From: Acidobacteriota bacterium
Lineage (GTDB): Bacteria > Acidobacteriota > Vicinamibacteria > Fen-336
Direction of reading: 5' to 3'
Length of the DNA stretch: 64,000 nt
Assembly: GCA_011526565.1 (NCBI GenBank)
Contig: WYBL01000049.1
Span: 1 to 64,000 of the forward strand
In this document: in pieces, positions 40,256 to 50,100 of the stretch
Layout of the letters: every line of letters begins with the position of its first letter
How positions within the stretch are numbered: position 1 is the stretch's first letter
The notes under the pieces: generated by a model
The model's database searches: none
What the model was told of the DNA's origin: nothing
What the model saw: only the letters and a program-made list of their open reading frames with translations
Made by a program: the position numbers and the translations under genes

Positions 40256-41298
40256 CGCTTGTCGACTCCCTTCCGCACCTGCTCGTAGTCGCCGGGGCGG
40301 CCGATGTCCAGCCAGCGCTCGTGGACGACGAAGGGCACCACCGTCTCGCCGCCCGCCATCGCGTCCTCCATCAGCCGCGTCAGCGGGTAGGGTTCTCCGT
40401 TCGGCACCAGCGCCAGCAGGCGCGGGTCGAGCACGTAGATGCCGGCGTTGATCAGGTCGCGGCGGACCGGCTTCTCCTCCAGCCCGGCGACGCGGTCGTC
40501 GTGCACGCGAACGACGCCGTAGGGCACCTCGTGGGTGTACTCGCGGACGCACATCGTGGCCGCCCCGCCGTGGCGGGCGTGGGCGGCCAGCATCGCGGAG
40601 AAGTTGAGGTCGGTGATCAGGTCGCCGTTGATGACCAGCAGCGGGTGGCGCGGGCGCTCGGGCAGCAGGCCCAGCGCGCCGCCGGTGCCGAGCGGGCGCG
40701 GCTCGCGCAGGTAGCGGATGTGACAGCCGAACGCGGAGCCGTCGCCGAAGTGCTCCTCGATGCGGTCGCCGAGGTAGTGGACCGAGAGGAACAGCTCGCG
40801 CAGGCCGTGGGCCACGAGCCGCCGCACCGTGATCTCGAGCAGCGGCTGCTCGCCGACCGGCAGCATCGGCTTGGGCAGGTCGTTGGTGAGCGGCCGCAGG
40901 CGCTGGCCCTGGCCGCCGGCCATCACCACCACCCAGTTGGGCCGCGCCTCGCCGGCCAGCAGGTCCGGCAGGGCGAAGATGCCGCGCACCCGGCCCTCGC
41001 GGTCGAGCGCCGGGACCTGGCGGACCTGGTGGGCCTGCATCGTCTCCAGCGCGTCCTGGTCGGTCGCGTGGTCGCCGAGCGCGGTGAATCGCGTCGCCAT
41101 CACCTCGCTCGCCGGCGCGTCGAGGCCGACGCCGCGCAGGATCGCGCGCCGCACGTCGCCGTCGGTGACGGTGCCGAGCAGGCGGTCGCCGTCGTCGACG
41201 ACCAGCGCGATGCCGAGCCGGGCGCGGTCGATCACCGCCATCGTCTCGCGGACGCTGGCCCCGGGCGCGACCCGCAGCGGCTGCCAGTCGTGGCGCAT
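40252..41298 (-). CDS. Sugar-1-phosphate nucleotidyltransferase with two N-terminal CBS domains (PtmE-like)
   Basis: 348 residues. Two CBS motifs (LRVAPGASVRETMAVIDRARLGIALVVDDGDRLLGTVTDGDVRRAILRG; ALGDHATDQDALETMQAHQVRQVPAL) precede a nucleotidyltransferase (WVVVMAGGQGQRLRPLTNDLPKPMLPVGEQPLLE, VINGDLITDLNF). The same architecture in Campylobacter PtmE makes GDP-GlcNAc for legionaminate. CBS domains likely sense adenine nucleotides. It starts three bases after the upstream stop. Confidence 0.85.
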   Translation of the reverse strand: MRHDWQPLRVAPGASVRETMAVIDRARLGIALVVDDGDRLLGTVTDGDVRRAILRGVGLDAPASEVMATRFTALGDHATDQDALETMQAHQVRQVPALDREGRVRGIFALPDLLAGEARPNWVVVMAGGQGQRLRPLTNDLPKPMLPVGEQPLLEITVRRLVAHGLRELFLSVHYLGDRIEEHFGDGSAFGCHIRYLREPRPLGTGGALGLLPERPRHPLLVINGDLITDLNFSAMLAAHARHGGAATMCVREYTHEVPYGVVRVHDDRVAGLEEKPVRRDLINAGIYVLDPRLLALVPNGEPYPLTRLMEDAMAGGETVVPFVVHERWLDIGRPGDYEQVRKGVDKR

Positions 41299-41301
41299 CG
41301 G

Positions 41302-42120
41302 TCAGCGCGCCGTCCAGCCGCCGTCGACCACCAGGTTGTGGCCGGTGACGAAGGACGAGGCGTCCGAGGCGAGGTAGACGAGCGCGCCGCGCAGTTCCTC
41401 GCGCCGCGCCATGCGGCCGAGCGGGCAGCGCTCGGCGTAGCGGGCCTGGAACACGTCGTTCTGGCCGCTCGCCACTCCTCCCGGCGTGATGCAGTTGGCG
41501 CGGATGCCGCGAGAGGCCAGCGTCGTCGCCATGTAGCGGGTGAAGCCGACCACGCCCGCCTTGGCCGCCGAGTAGACCGGCGGCGTGTTGATCTGCTGGT
41601 CGAGGTACCACGAGCCCTCGTACAGCGCGGGGTCGGGCCCGACCACGCCGTACTGCGAGGAGATGTTGACGATCGCGCCGTGGCCGCTCTTCTCCAGCCA
41701 CGGCAGCGCGTGCTTCGTGAACAGGAAGGTGCCGGTCAGGATCACGTCCAGCACCCGCGACCAGTCGGCCAGCGGGTAGTCGTCGAACGGCTTGAAGTAC
41801 TCGGGCGTCTTGCAGGCCGCGCCGTTGACCAGCACGTCGAGCCCGCCCCAGTGCGCGACCACGTCCGCGACGACGCGCGCGGCGGCCGCCTCGTCGGTGA
41901 CGTCGGCCTCGAAGGCGCGCACCTCGGTGCCGTGCTCGGCCGCGATCCGGGCCGCCTTGTCGCGCACGGCGGCGCCGTCGACGTCGACCATCGCGACCCT
42001 GGCGCCGAACTCGGCCAGTGCGGCGGCGAACTCGGGCCCCAGGATGTTGGCGGAGCCGGTGACGATCGCGCGCCGGCCGGAGAGGTCGAAGAGCTTCTTG
42101 AGGCGGACCGGTTCGTTCAT
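41302..42120 (-). CDS. Short-chain dehydrogenase/reductase (PtmA-like)
   Basis: 272-residue classical SDR: AIVTGSANILGPEFAAAL, DVLVNGAACKTP, NISSQYG, catalytic YSAAKAG, and NCITPGGV. Ptm-type clusters contain similar SDRs. The substrate is unknown but probably a nonulosonate intermediate. Its ATG overlaps the previous stop. Confidence 0.85.
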   Translation of the reverse strand: MNEPVRLKKLFDLSGRRAIVTGSANILGPEFAAALAEFGARVAMVDVDGAAVRDKAARIAAEHGTEVRAFEADVTDEAAAARVVADVVAHWGGLDVLVNGAACKTPEYFKPFDDYPLADWSRVLDVILTGTFLFTKHALPWLEKSGHGAIVNISSQYGVVGPDPALYEGSWYLDQQINTPPVYSAAKAGVVGFTRYMATTLASRGIRANCITPGGVASGQNDVFQARYAERCPLGRMARREELRGALVYLASDASSFVTGHNLVVDGGWTAR

Positions 42121-42830
42121 GCCGCCCCCCGCGTCCGCCGCATCAGGAACTCGGCGTACAGGAAGTCGTCCTCGGAGTCGATGTCGAGCGCCCGCGCGCG
42201 CGGCATCTCGACGAGCCCGACGCGGCCGTCGTAGACGTAGTCGGTCGCGGCCAGGAACTCGCGGCGGAAGCCGAAGGCGGCGGGCGAGGCGCTCCACACC
42301 TGCGGCGCGTCCTGGCGGCGGAACAGCGGCGTCTCGGGCCGCTTCACCACCCGCGCGCCGCGCTCGCCCATCTCCACCATGTTGAAGTAGGGGTTGCGCT
42401 CGGGGGCGTAGACCGTGATCACCGCGTCCCAGGCCGCCGCCTCGTCCTGCAGCGCCGCCACCACCGCGGCCACGTCTTCGGGCGCCCGCAGCGGCACCGT
42501 GACGTCGAGGTCGACGACGATCGCGGCCCGCACCCCGCGCTCGCGCTCGAGCCAGTCCGCCGCGTGGCGGATCACGGGCAGCTTGGGTGCCGCGTCCGTC
42601 GCCAACTCGGCGGGGCGGCGGAACGGCACCGGCACGCCGCAGGCCTCGGCCGCGGCGGCGATGCGCTCGTCGTCGGTCGACACCAGCAGGTGGTCGACGG
42701 CCGCACAGGCCCGCGCGCAGTCGAGCGTCCAGGCCAGCAGCGGCCGGTCCAGCAGCGGGCGCAGGTTCTTGCCCGGCACGCCTTTCGAGCCGCCGCGGCA
42801 GCAGACGGTCGCCAGCACCGGGCCGCGCAT
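42117..42830 (-). CDS. CMP-nonulosonate synthetase (NeuA/PtmB-type), copy 3
   Basis: 237 residues: TVCCRGGSKGVPGKNLRPLLDRPLLAWTLD, DLDVTVPLRAPEDVAAV, RRQDAPQVWSASPAAFGFRREFL and ALDIDSEDDFLYAE. Catalytic segments are intact. Third CMP-sugar synthetase of the locus. Its ATG shares one base with the NeuC TGA. Confidence 0.87.
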   Translation of the reverse strand: MRGPVLATVCCRGGSKGVPGKNLRPLLDRPLLAWTLDCARACAAVDHLLVSTDDERIAAAAEACGVPVPFRRPAELATDAAPKLPVIRHAADWLERERGVRAAIVVDLDVTVPLRAPEDVAAVVAALQDEAAAWDAVITVYAPERNPYFNMVEMGERGARVVKRPETPLFRRQDAPQVWSASPAAFGFRREFLAATDYVYDGRVGLVEMPRARALDIDSEDDFLYAEFLMRRTRGAA

Positions 42831-44005
42831 CAGTAGGTCATCTTCTTCTGCACCAGCGCCGCGTCGATCGTCACGTCCGCCAGCACGTCGCAGATGCGGC
42901 GGCCGGCGTCGCCGGCGCCGTAGGGGTTGGGGCAGGTGCGCACGGTCTCGCGGAACGCCGCGTCGTGCAGGCAGCGCTCGATCGCGGCCAGGATCTCGGC
43001 CGCGTCGTAGCCCGTGTCGATCACGTTCTGCGCGCGCAGCCGGCCGCGCTGGCGCGGGCCGACGTTGACGGTGGGGCAGCGGAACGCGGGCGTTTCCTTG
43101 ATCCCCGACGACGAGTTGCCGACGTAGGCCGCGGCGATGCCGAGCGCGCCGTGGTAGTGGTAGCGGCCGAGGCTCGGGTGGAGTTGCACGCCGGGCAGGC
43201 CCTTCGCCACGAACGCCTGCAGCTCGGCGACGATGCGCCGGCCGCCGGCGTCGTCGTTGGGGTAGGTCAGGATCACCTGGCAGCCGTGGCGCTGCACCGC
43301 CTGCTCCAGCGCCTCCAGCGCGGGCCGCACCTGCTCGGCCGCGCGGTCGAACTCGGTGGCGACCGAGTGCTGGGTGAAGACCAGCAGCGGCCGCTCCGGG
43401 TCCAGCCCGTAGCGCGTGCGGACCTCCTCGGGCGTCGCGTAGATCCCGGCCTTGACCAGGTCGAGGGCGGGGAAGCCGACCTCGTGCACCCGCCACGGCT
43501 CCTCGCCCAGCCGCAGCACGCGCTCGGTGGCCTGGGCGTTGGTCGTGAAGTGCAGGTGGGCGAGCTTGGTCATCGCGTGGCGCACCGAGTCGTCGAGGGC
43601 GCCACCCTCGGTGTAGTCGCCGCCTTCGACGTGGGCCGTCGGCAGCCCCATCTGGGTGCCGCAGACGAGGGCTGCGAAGGCCTCGAAGCGGTCGGCGTAG
43701 ACGACGAACAGGTCGGGGCGCAGCGCGGCCAGCGTGTCGGCGAGGTTGGACACGCCCGAGCCGATCGCCTTGGCCGTGGCGACCAGGTCGTCGTCCGGCA
43801 TGTCGATGCGGACCTCCGCGGCGACGCTGAAGCCGTCGCGCTCGATCTCGGAGACCGTGCGGCCGAAGTCCTGCTTGAGGTGGGCGCCCGACACCACCAG
43901 TTGCACGTCGAACCGGGGGTCAGCGGTCAGGGCCTTGAGGATCGGGAACATCAGGCCGTACTCGGCCCGGTTGCCCGTGAAGACGGCGACGCGGCGGGGG
44001 TTCAT
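42830..44005 (-). CDS. Hydrolysing UDP-N-acetylhexosamine 2-epimerase (NeuC-like), copy B
   Basis: 391 residues: RVAVFTGNRAEYGLMFPILKAL (RAEYG motif typical of NeuC), VYADRFEAFAALVCGTQMGLPTAHVEGGDYTEGGALDDSVRHAMTKLAHLHF, THEVGF region as VHEVGFPALDL, YPNDDAGG, YVGNSSSGIKETPAFRCPTVNVGPRQRGR. It prepares the sugar for the partner NeuB. ATG 44005 is 17 bp after the previous stop, the first non-overlapping junction in this part of the operon. Confidence 0.87.
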   Translation of the reverse strand: MNPRRVAVFTGNRAEYGLMFPILKALTADPRFDVQLVVSGAHLKQDFGRTVSEIERDGFSVAAEVRIDMPDDDLVATAKAIGSGVSNLADTLAALRPDLFVVYADRFEAFAALVCGTQMGLPTAHVEGGDYTEGGALDDSVRHAMTKLAHLHFTTNAQATERVLRLGEEPWRVHEVGFPALDLVKAGIYATPEEVRTRYGLDPERPLLVFTQHSVATEFDRAAEQVRPALEALEQAVQRHGCQVILTYPNDDAGGRRIVAELQAFVAKGLPGVQLHPSLGRYHYHGALGIAAAYVGNSSSGIKETPAFRCPTVNVGPRQRGRLRAQNVIDTGYDAAEILAAIERCLHDAAFRETVRTCPNPYGAGDAGRRICDVLADVTIDAALVQKKMTY

Positions 44006-44022
44006 CAGAACGAGAAAGTCTA

Positions 44023-44859
44023 TCAGGTGGCGGGTGCCAGGGCCCTGCGCAGGCCCTCGGCGAGCGGCGTGGCGGGGGCCCAGCCCGTGCGCTGTCGCAG
44101 GCGCGTGACGTCCAGCACCAGCGAGCCCGGCGCGCCGGCCGGAGCTTCCGCGGGGGGCGCCAGGGCGACCCCGGCGACCTGCGCCAGCTCGGCCGCCAGT
44201 TCGCCGATCGCCACGCCTCGGCCGCTGCCGACGTTGACCACGTGGAAGCCGGGCCCGGGCGGCGCGGCCAGCAGCCGCAGCAGCGCCTCGGCCGCGTCTT
44301 CGATCCACAGGAAGTCGCGCACCGGCCGCGGGTCGCGCAGCGCGATCGGGCCGCCGGAGCGGGCCTGCGCCAGCGCCAGGCCGACGACGGTGTCCGGCCC
44401 GGACTCCGGCCCGTAGAGGTTGGAGAAGCGCAGCGCCTCGCCGCACAGGCCGGGGCCGGCCCAGGCCGCCACCCACTCCTCCGCGTCGAGCTTGCTTTGC
44501 GCGTAGGCCGAGGCCGGCGCCGTCGGCTCGTCCTCGCGCCGCGGCGTTGTCCCCCCGAGGCCGTAGAGGAGCCCGGTCGAGGCCAGCAGCACGCGCGGCA
44601 CCGCCGCCGCGGTCGAGGCCGAGAGCAGCCGCCGCGTGGGCAGCACGTTCGCTTCCTCGCAGGCGACGGGATCAGCGCCCGCGCTGGCCCGGCCGCCGAG
44701 ATGGAGCACCGCGTCGGCGCCGGCCAGGGTCGACCCCAGTTCCGTCTCGTCGCTGTCCGCGCGCAGGCGCAGCGGGCGCACGGCGTGCCCCTCCGCCTGC
44801 AGCCGGGCCAGCGCGCGGCGGCCGAGGCGGCCGCCGGCGCCGGTCAGGACCACGATCAC
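44023..44859 (-). CDS. NAD-dependent epimerase/dehydratase family protein
   Basis: 278-residue extended SDR: VVLTGAGGRLGRRALARL, VLHLGG, LLASTGLLYG, YAQSKLDAEEW (YxxxK), RFSNLYGPESG. It is shorter than LegB. It could epimerise or reduce a sugar precursor; reaction unknown. GTG start 10 bp after the NeuB stop. Confidence 0.8.
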   Translation of the reverse strand: MIVVLTGAGGRLGRRALARLQAEGHAVRPLRLRADSDETELGSTLAGADAVLHLGGRASAGADPVACEEANVLPTRRLLSASTAAAVPRVLLASTGLLYGLGGTTPRREDEPTAPASAYAQSKLDAEEWVAAWAGPGLCGEALRFSNLYGPESGPDTVVGLALAQARSGGPIALRDPRPVRDFLWIEDAAEALLRLLAAPPGPGFHVVNVGSGRGVAIGELAAELAQVAGVALAPPAEAPAGAPGSLVLDVTRLRQRTGWAPATPLAEGLRRALAPAT

Positions 44860-44869
44860 GGTCGCGGCC

Positions 44870-45904
44870 TCAGGCCAGGTCGCTCCACTTCACCTGGACG
44901 TCGGCGGGCAGGTCGCGGGCGGCCTTGCGGCCCCACACCTTCGACTCCAGGTCGCGGGCGTGGATCTCGCCCGTGCCCGGCCGCTTGGCCCAGGTGTTGG
45001 GAAGGCCGAACGTCTCGCCGGCCTTGACCGGCGCGATCGTCACCACCGAGGCGTAGGCGAAGTCGATCACGGGCTTCTCGTTGGGCAGCACGCCCTTGGC
45101 GCCGCCGCGCGCCTCCCACACGGCGCGGCTGCCCTCGATCAGGTTCTTCAGCTCGTCCGGCTCGATGGAGAGCGGCACGTCGGGACCCGGCCACGAGCGG
45201 GTCACCGTGAAGTGCTTCTCGAGGGCGACGGCGCCGTAGGCGACCGCGCCGATGCACGTCCAGACGTTGGGCGAGTGGTCGGAGAGCCCGATCGGCACGC
45301 CGAAGGCGTCGCGCATCTGGGCGATCGCGCCGAGCCGCATCTCGGAGAACTTCGAGGGGTAGGTCGAGGTGCAGTGGAAGAGCATGAACGGGCAGCCCTC
45401 GCCGCGGATCGCCTCGACCGTCTCGCGCACGGAGGCGAGGTCGTTCATGCCGGTCGAGACCAGCATCGGCCGCTTCTTGCGCGCGACGTGGCGGATCAGC
45501 GGGATGTGGTTGGTCTCGCCGGAGCCGATCTTGAAGCCGACGACGTCCATCGCCTCCAGCCGGTCGGCGGCCTCGCGCGAGAAGGGGGTGCAGAGGTAGA
45601 TCATGCCCTTCGACTCGACGTAGGCCTTGACCCGGCGCTCCTCGTCTTCGGTCAGCTCGCAGCGCTTGATGATGTCCCACAGCCGCTCGGGGCTGATCTC
45701 GCCCGGCTTCATGTCCGTCTCCAGCATCTCCGCCTCGGAGATGTGGCACTGGAACTTGACGCACTCGGCGCCGGCGGAGTGGGCCGCGTCGACCAGCAGG
45801 GTCGCCTTGTCGTAGCTGCCTTCGTGGTTGATGCCCACCTCGGCGATCACCAGCGGCGGGTGGTCCTCGCCGATCACGCGGTTGCCCAGTCGGATCTCGC
45901 TCAT
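44870..45904 (-). CDS. NeuB/LegI-type nonulosonate synthase (PtmC-like)
   Basis: 344 residues with canonical motifs: PLVIAEVGINHEGSYDKA, VKFQCHISEAEML, FKIGSGETNHIPLI, STGMND, FHCTSTYP, GLSDHSPNVWTCIGAVAYGAVALEKHFTV. SAF domain follows (VKAGETFGLPNTWAKRPGTG). Active residues appear intact. Starts at ATG overlapping the Gfo/Idh/MocA stop. Confidence 0.88.
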   Translation of the reverse strand: MSEIRLGNRVIGEDHPPLVIAEVGINHEGSYDKATLLVDAAHSAGAECVKFQCHISEAEMLETDMKPGEISPERLWDIIKRCELTEDEERRVKAYVESKGMIYLCTPFSREAADRLEAMDVVGFKIGSGETNHIPLIRHVARKKRPMLVSTGMNDLASVRETVEAIRGEGCPFMLFHCTSTYPSKFSEMRLGAIAQMRDAFGVPIGLSDHSPNVWTCIGAVAYGAVALEKHFTVTRSWPGPDVPLSIEPDELKNLIEGSRAVWEARGGAKGVLPNEKPVIDFAYASVVTIAPVKAGETFGLPNTWAKRPGTGEIHARDLESKVWGRKAARDLPADVQVKWSDLA

Positions 45905-46914
45905 TCGTCTCTCCACTCCTCGATCGGCCCGGTGACGTCCACGGCGCGGCCGCTGATCGCGGCCCGCCGCGCGGCCACCGCCAGCCGCTGAACCTCCGCA
46001 CCCTCGCGCAGGCCGACGCCCGGGGCCGCGCGGCCCTCCAGCACCTCCAGCACGTTGCGCATCAGGGCGCGGTACATGTCGTTGCGCTCCCACGGCTCGA
46101 GCGTCGTCTCCCAGGAGGTGTTGCGGCGGGCCTCGAACACGCGGAGGGTCGCCGTCAGCAGGTCGACCTCCAGCGTGCCCTCGGTGCCGAGCACTTCCAG
46201 CGTGCGCCGCGCGGGACGTCGCAGGTAGTCGACGTGCACGCTCGACAGCCCGCGCTCGCGGTGGCCGAGCAGGATCTCCGCCAGGTCCTCGGTGTCGAGC
46301 TGCAGGTCGCCCAGCTGGCCGGCCATCGCCTGCACGGACGCGACCGGCCCCAGGAACCAGCGCGCCAGGTCGATCTCGTGCACGAGGTCGAGGATCGCGC
46401 CACCACCCATGGCGCGCTTCGCGCTGTAGTTCTCCCGATAGTCCTCGCCGGGATGCCACTCGGGCAGGTACTGGCCCACGCTGGCGCGCAGCGACACGAC
46501 CCGGCCCACGGCGCCGTCGAGCAATCGCTGCCGGGCCTGCTGCAGGGCCTCGTGGAAGCGCAGGTTGAAGCCGACGGCCACCGGCAGGTTGCGCTGCTCC
46601 GCGGCGCCGACCAGTTCGACGACGCCCGCCCATCCATCGGTCACCGGCTTCTCGAGCAGCAGCGGCACCCCGGCTTCGATCACGGCGCGGGCCGCGTCGA
46701 GGTGCAGCGCGGTCGGGGTCGCGATCACGGCCAGGTCCGGCTGCTCCGCGAGCCCGTCCGCCAGGCTCGGCACCGCGCGGACGGGGTACTCGAGCGGCGC
46801 GGAGTCGCGACCGCGCCGACGACAGGCGAGCACCTCGACCCCGGGGCGCAGCCCCGCCAGGTTGTGCAGGTGCCGGCGCCCGATCGAGCCGAGGCCGTCG
46901 AAGAGGACCTTCAT
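45901..46914 (-). CDS. Gfo/Idh/MocA-family oxidoreductase, first gene of the second nonulosonate operon
   Basis: 337 residues: NAD-binding VLFDGLGSIGRRHLHNL, catalytic-region LLEKPVTDGW, AVGFNLRFHEALQQ, DLVHEIDLARWFLG. The family oxidises or reduces sugar nucleotide intermediates. ATG at 46914. First gene of the minus-strand operon. Confidence 0.85.
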   Translation of the reverse strand: MKVLFDGLGSIGRRHLHNLAGLRPGVEVLACRRRGRDSAPLEYPVRAVPSLADGLAEQPDLAVIATPTALHLDAARAVIEAGVPLLLEKPVTDGWAGVVELVGAAEQRNLPVAVGFNLRFHEALQQARQRLLDGAVGRVVSLRASVGQYLPEWHPGEDYRENYSAKRAMGGGAILDLVHEIDLARWFLGPVASVQAMAGQLGDLQLDTEDLAEILLGHRERGLSSVHVDYLRRPARRTLEVLGTEGTLEVDLLTATLRVFEARRNTSWETTLEPWERNDMYRALMRNVLEVLEGRAAPGVGLREGAEVQRLAVAARRAAISGRAVDVTGPIEEWRDE

Positions 46915-47017
46915 GGATGGAGAGCCAAGGTCGTGATTCCCGGAGCCGATTCTAGGCCGGCAGGTGCGCGCCCGGTGGGCCGGCGACCTCGCCGCCGGAA
47001 CCGCAAGCTGGAAGGCC

Positions 47018-47073
47018 GCCGATCGGCTTCGCCCTGAAGCTCCATTCGGCCGGACATCGAGGGCCGATCGGCC
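47018..47073. promoter_or_regulatory. Two identical palindromes in the divergent spacer
   Basis: GCCGATCGGC occurs at 47018-47027 and 47063-47072, 45 bp apart. They lie between the Gfo/Idh/MocA gene (starts 46914, minus) and the secreted-repeat gene (47157, plus). They could be operator sites; the high GC makes chance likely. Confidence 0.28.
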
Positions 47074-47156
47074 GACCGACCCGCCACTGCCCTCTTTGGA
47101 GCTAAGATCTCAAAGTTCCCAGTACAGCTCTATACCTGACTCGAGCGTGAGGCTCC

Positions 47157-50100
47157 ATGTTGCCAAGAAGGGTTCCGGCCCTCGCCGTACTGCTTGTGTG
47201 GTTGGCGTTGCCCTCCTTGGCCGAAGTGGTCCGGTGGACGCAGCGAGATGGGGTCGAGGCCTCAGCCACAGGTGGTTTACGGAAGACCGTCTCGTCGAAC
47301 TCCTGGGATGCCGGCGCGATTTCGACCCGGAGCCTGCTCTCGGGGGACGGCAACTTGGAAGTCGTTGCTGCCGAGACCAGCACGGACCGCGTCATCGGTC
47401 TGAGCCGCGGCAACACGAATCATGCGGTTGCGGACGTGGACTTCGCATTCCGGCTCAAGGCTGGCGGGCTGCTGGATGTCGTCGAGAACGGCGCGGTTCG
47501 TGCCACCGGGACCTACGTGGCCGGAGACCTGCTCCGGGTGGCGATCGAGGGCGGAGTGGTCAAGTACCGGCAGAACGGGACGCTGGTCTTCTCGAGCACG
47601 ACAACTCCCTCCTATCCCCTTCTTGTGGATGCCTCGGTGGCGAGTGCTGGAGCGACCCTCGGGGCGGCGAGCCTGACCGGCGACCTGGTGACGAACGTGT
47701 CGTGGACGGCAGTCGCCGACGCGGTCGCCAATGGTCCGGGGCTGACCAAGCAGAGCGCCAGCGCATGGACCTCGGGGGGCGTGTCGCGCCGGTCGTTGAC
47801 GGCCGCCGCCCCTGCGTTCGTCGAGTTCTCGGGAACGCCCGGCGCCTATCTCATCGCCGGCCTCAGCAACGGGAACACCGACAACACGCCTGCGGACATC
47901 GACTACGGGCTCTACCTTTACGCCGACCGAGTGCGGATCTTCGAGTCCGGCCAGATGCGGCTCGAGCAGGTCGTTTCGTACTCGGCGACGGATCGCTTCC
48001 GGGTGTCGATCTCCGGCTCGGTGATCACGTACTCCCGCAACGGCGTGCAGATCTACCAGACGACGAATGCCACCCCGACGTATCCGCTTCTCGTGGATGC
48101 GGCCATCTGGTCGAGCGGCGCCAGCTTCACCGACGTGGTGATGTCGGGCACGCTCGCGTCGAGCGCCCCTGTGGCGGACGCAGGTGGTCAATATGCGACG
48201 CCTGCTCACGTCGACCTGCCTCTTCTCGGCACGGGCTCGGTCGGCGCCAACGGGGCCGAGATCGTGGCGCACGAGTGGGCCTTCGGCGACGGCGGGTACG
48301 GGTTCGGCGCGGTGGCTCCCCACACCTACGAAGATTTCGGCCAGTTCGAAGCCACGCTCACGGTCACTGACGAGGATGGCGTGACGGACAGCGACACGGC
48401 CGTCGTCGACGTGCTGGACGCCGAGGACGTCTTCTGGCGCAACCTCGTCAACGTTCAGGCCACCGGTGCCGAAGCGAGCGGGCTGCACAAGAACGCGGGA
48501 GGCAACGCGTTCAACGCCGGAGCCTCTTCGTGGCGGACGATTCCGGAACTGGCGAGCGGGTACGTCGAATTCGGCGTCGGCGAGAGCGACAGCTACCTTC
48601 TGTGCGGCCTCTCGAACGGCGACTCGAACACTTCGCAGGACGACATCGACTATGCGATCTACGCCTACGCGGGGACCATCCGCATCCGCGAGGGCAGCAC
48701 AACGATCATCGCCCCCGGCGGGACCGCGAGCTTCGGGACCTACACGATCGGGGATCGCTTCCGCGTGACCGTGGCCGGAAGACGAATCCGGTACTACAAG
48801 AACGACCAGCACCTCTACACGAGTTCGACCCTCGTGCCCGAGACGGCGCGGTTGGGGGTGGACTCTTCGATCTGGGACCTCGGCGGCGACCTGGTCGACG
48901 TCAAGATCGCGGGCCCGCTCAACCTGCCCCCGGCGCCGGTGGCCAACGGCCCCTACCGGGTGGCCCTGGGTGAGTCGGTCCAGTTCTCGTCGGCGGGCAC
49001 GGAGGACGACGGAGGTCCGGCGCAGATCACCTACCTGTGGAGCTTTGGCGACGGAACCTCTGGCACAGGCCCCTCGCCCGTTCACAGCTACACCCAGCGC
49101 GGCCGATTCACGGCGACCCTGACCGCCACTGACTCCCAGGGCGCCAGCCAGTCGACGACGGCCATCGTCGACGTCGGCCGGGCGGTGGTCTGGGTGAACC
49201 AGCAGGGCGTGGTCGTCGAGAACGGCAACGAGCTTCGCAAAACGGCTGCGAACGGGTGGAATGCCGGAGCTTCTTCCACGGCTCCGGTGGCCCTCTCCGG
49301 CGACGGCTACCTCTACTACGAGATCCTCGACACGGCGACCGGCGGAACGCCGAACGACTACTGGGTCGTGGGCCTCAACGACGCCGACCAGGGCCTGGGG
49401 ATCGACGAGATCGACTTCGGGGTCTACACCTACGCGGGCGAGGTCCGGGTCCGCGAGTCGGGCGTTCACCGGGGCAGCTTCGGGAGCTACAACGCCGGGG
49501 ACAGCTTCCGGATCGAGCGTGCTGGCGACCAAGTGAACTACTACCGCAACGCGTCGGTGACTCCCTTCTACACGCGCCCGAGTGGCGCCGGAACGGCTCC
49601 GCTCGTCGTCGACGCCAGCGCCTGGTCGTCGAACGGCCGGATCAAGCGAGCGATCCTGTTCACCGAAGCGGCGAACACGTCGCCGTTCGTCGACGCCGGC
49701 CCCGATCGTGCCGCGCTGGTGGGGCCGTCGGTCGACCTGCTCGGTTCCGCCGTGGACGACGGAATGCCCACCCCGGCGCTCTTGACGCTGAACTGGTCCA
49801 AGGTTTCTGGGCCCGGAGGCGCGACGTTCGGTTCCCCGAATCAGGCCGCGACGAGCGTCAGCTTCGATGCACCCGGGACCTACGTGCTGCGGCTGACGGC
49901 GTTCGACGGGGCGCTCAGCGCCCACGACGACGTCAAGGTCACCGTGGAGGCTTCCGATTGCGTTCCGGCCCTCAGCGTCCCCGCCGGTACCTACAAAGAC
50001 ACTCAGTGGGTGGCGGCCAGTTGTCCCTGGATCGGCGCCGACCTGCGCTACACGACCGACGGGAGCATCCCCACCGCGACTTCCGCGCCCTATTTGGGGC

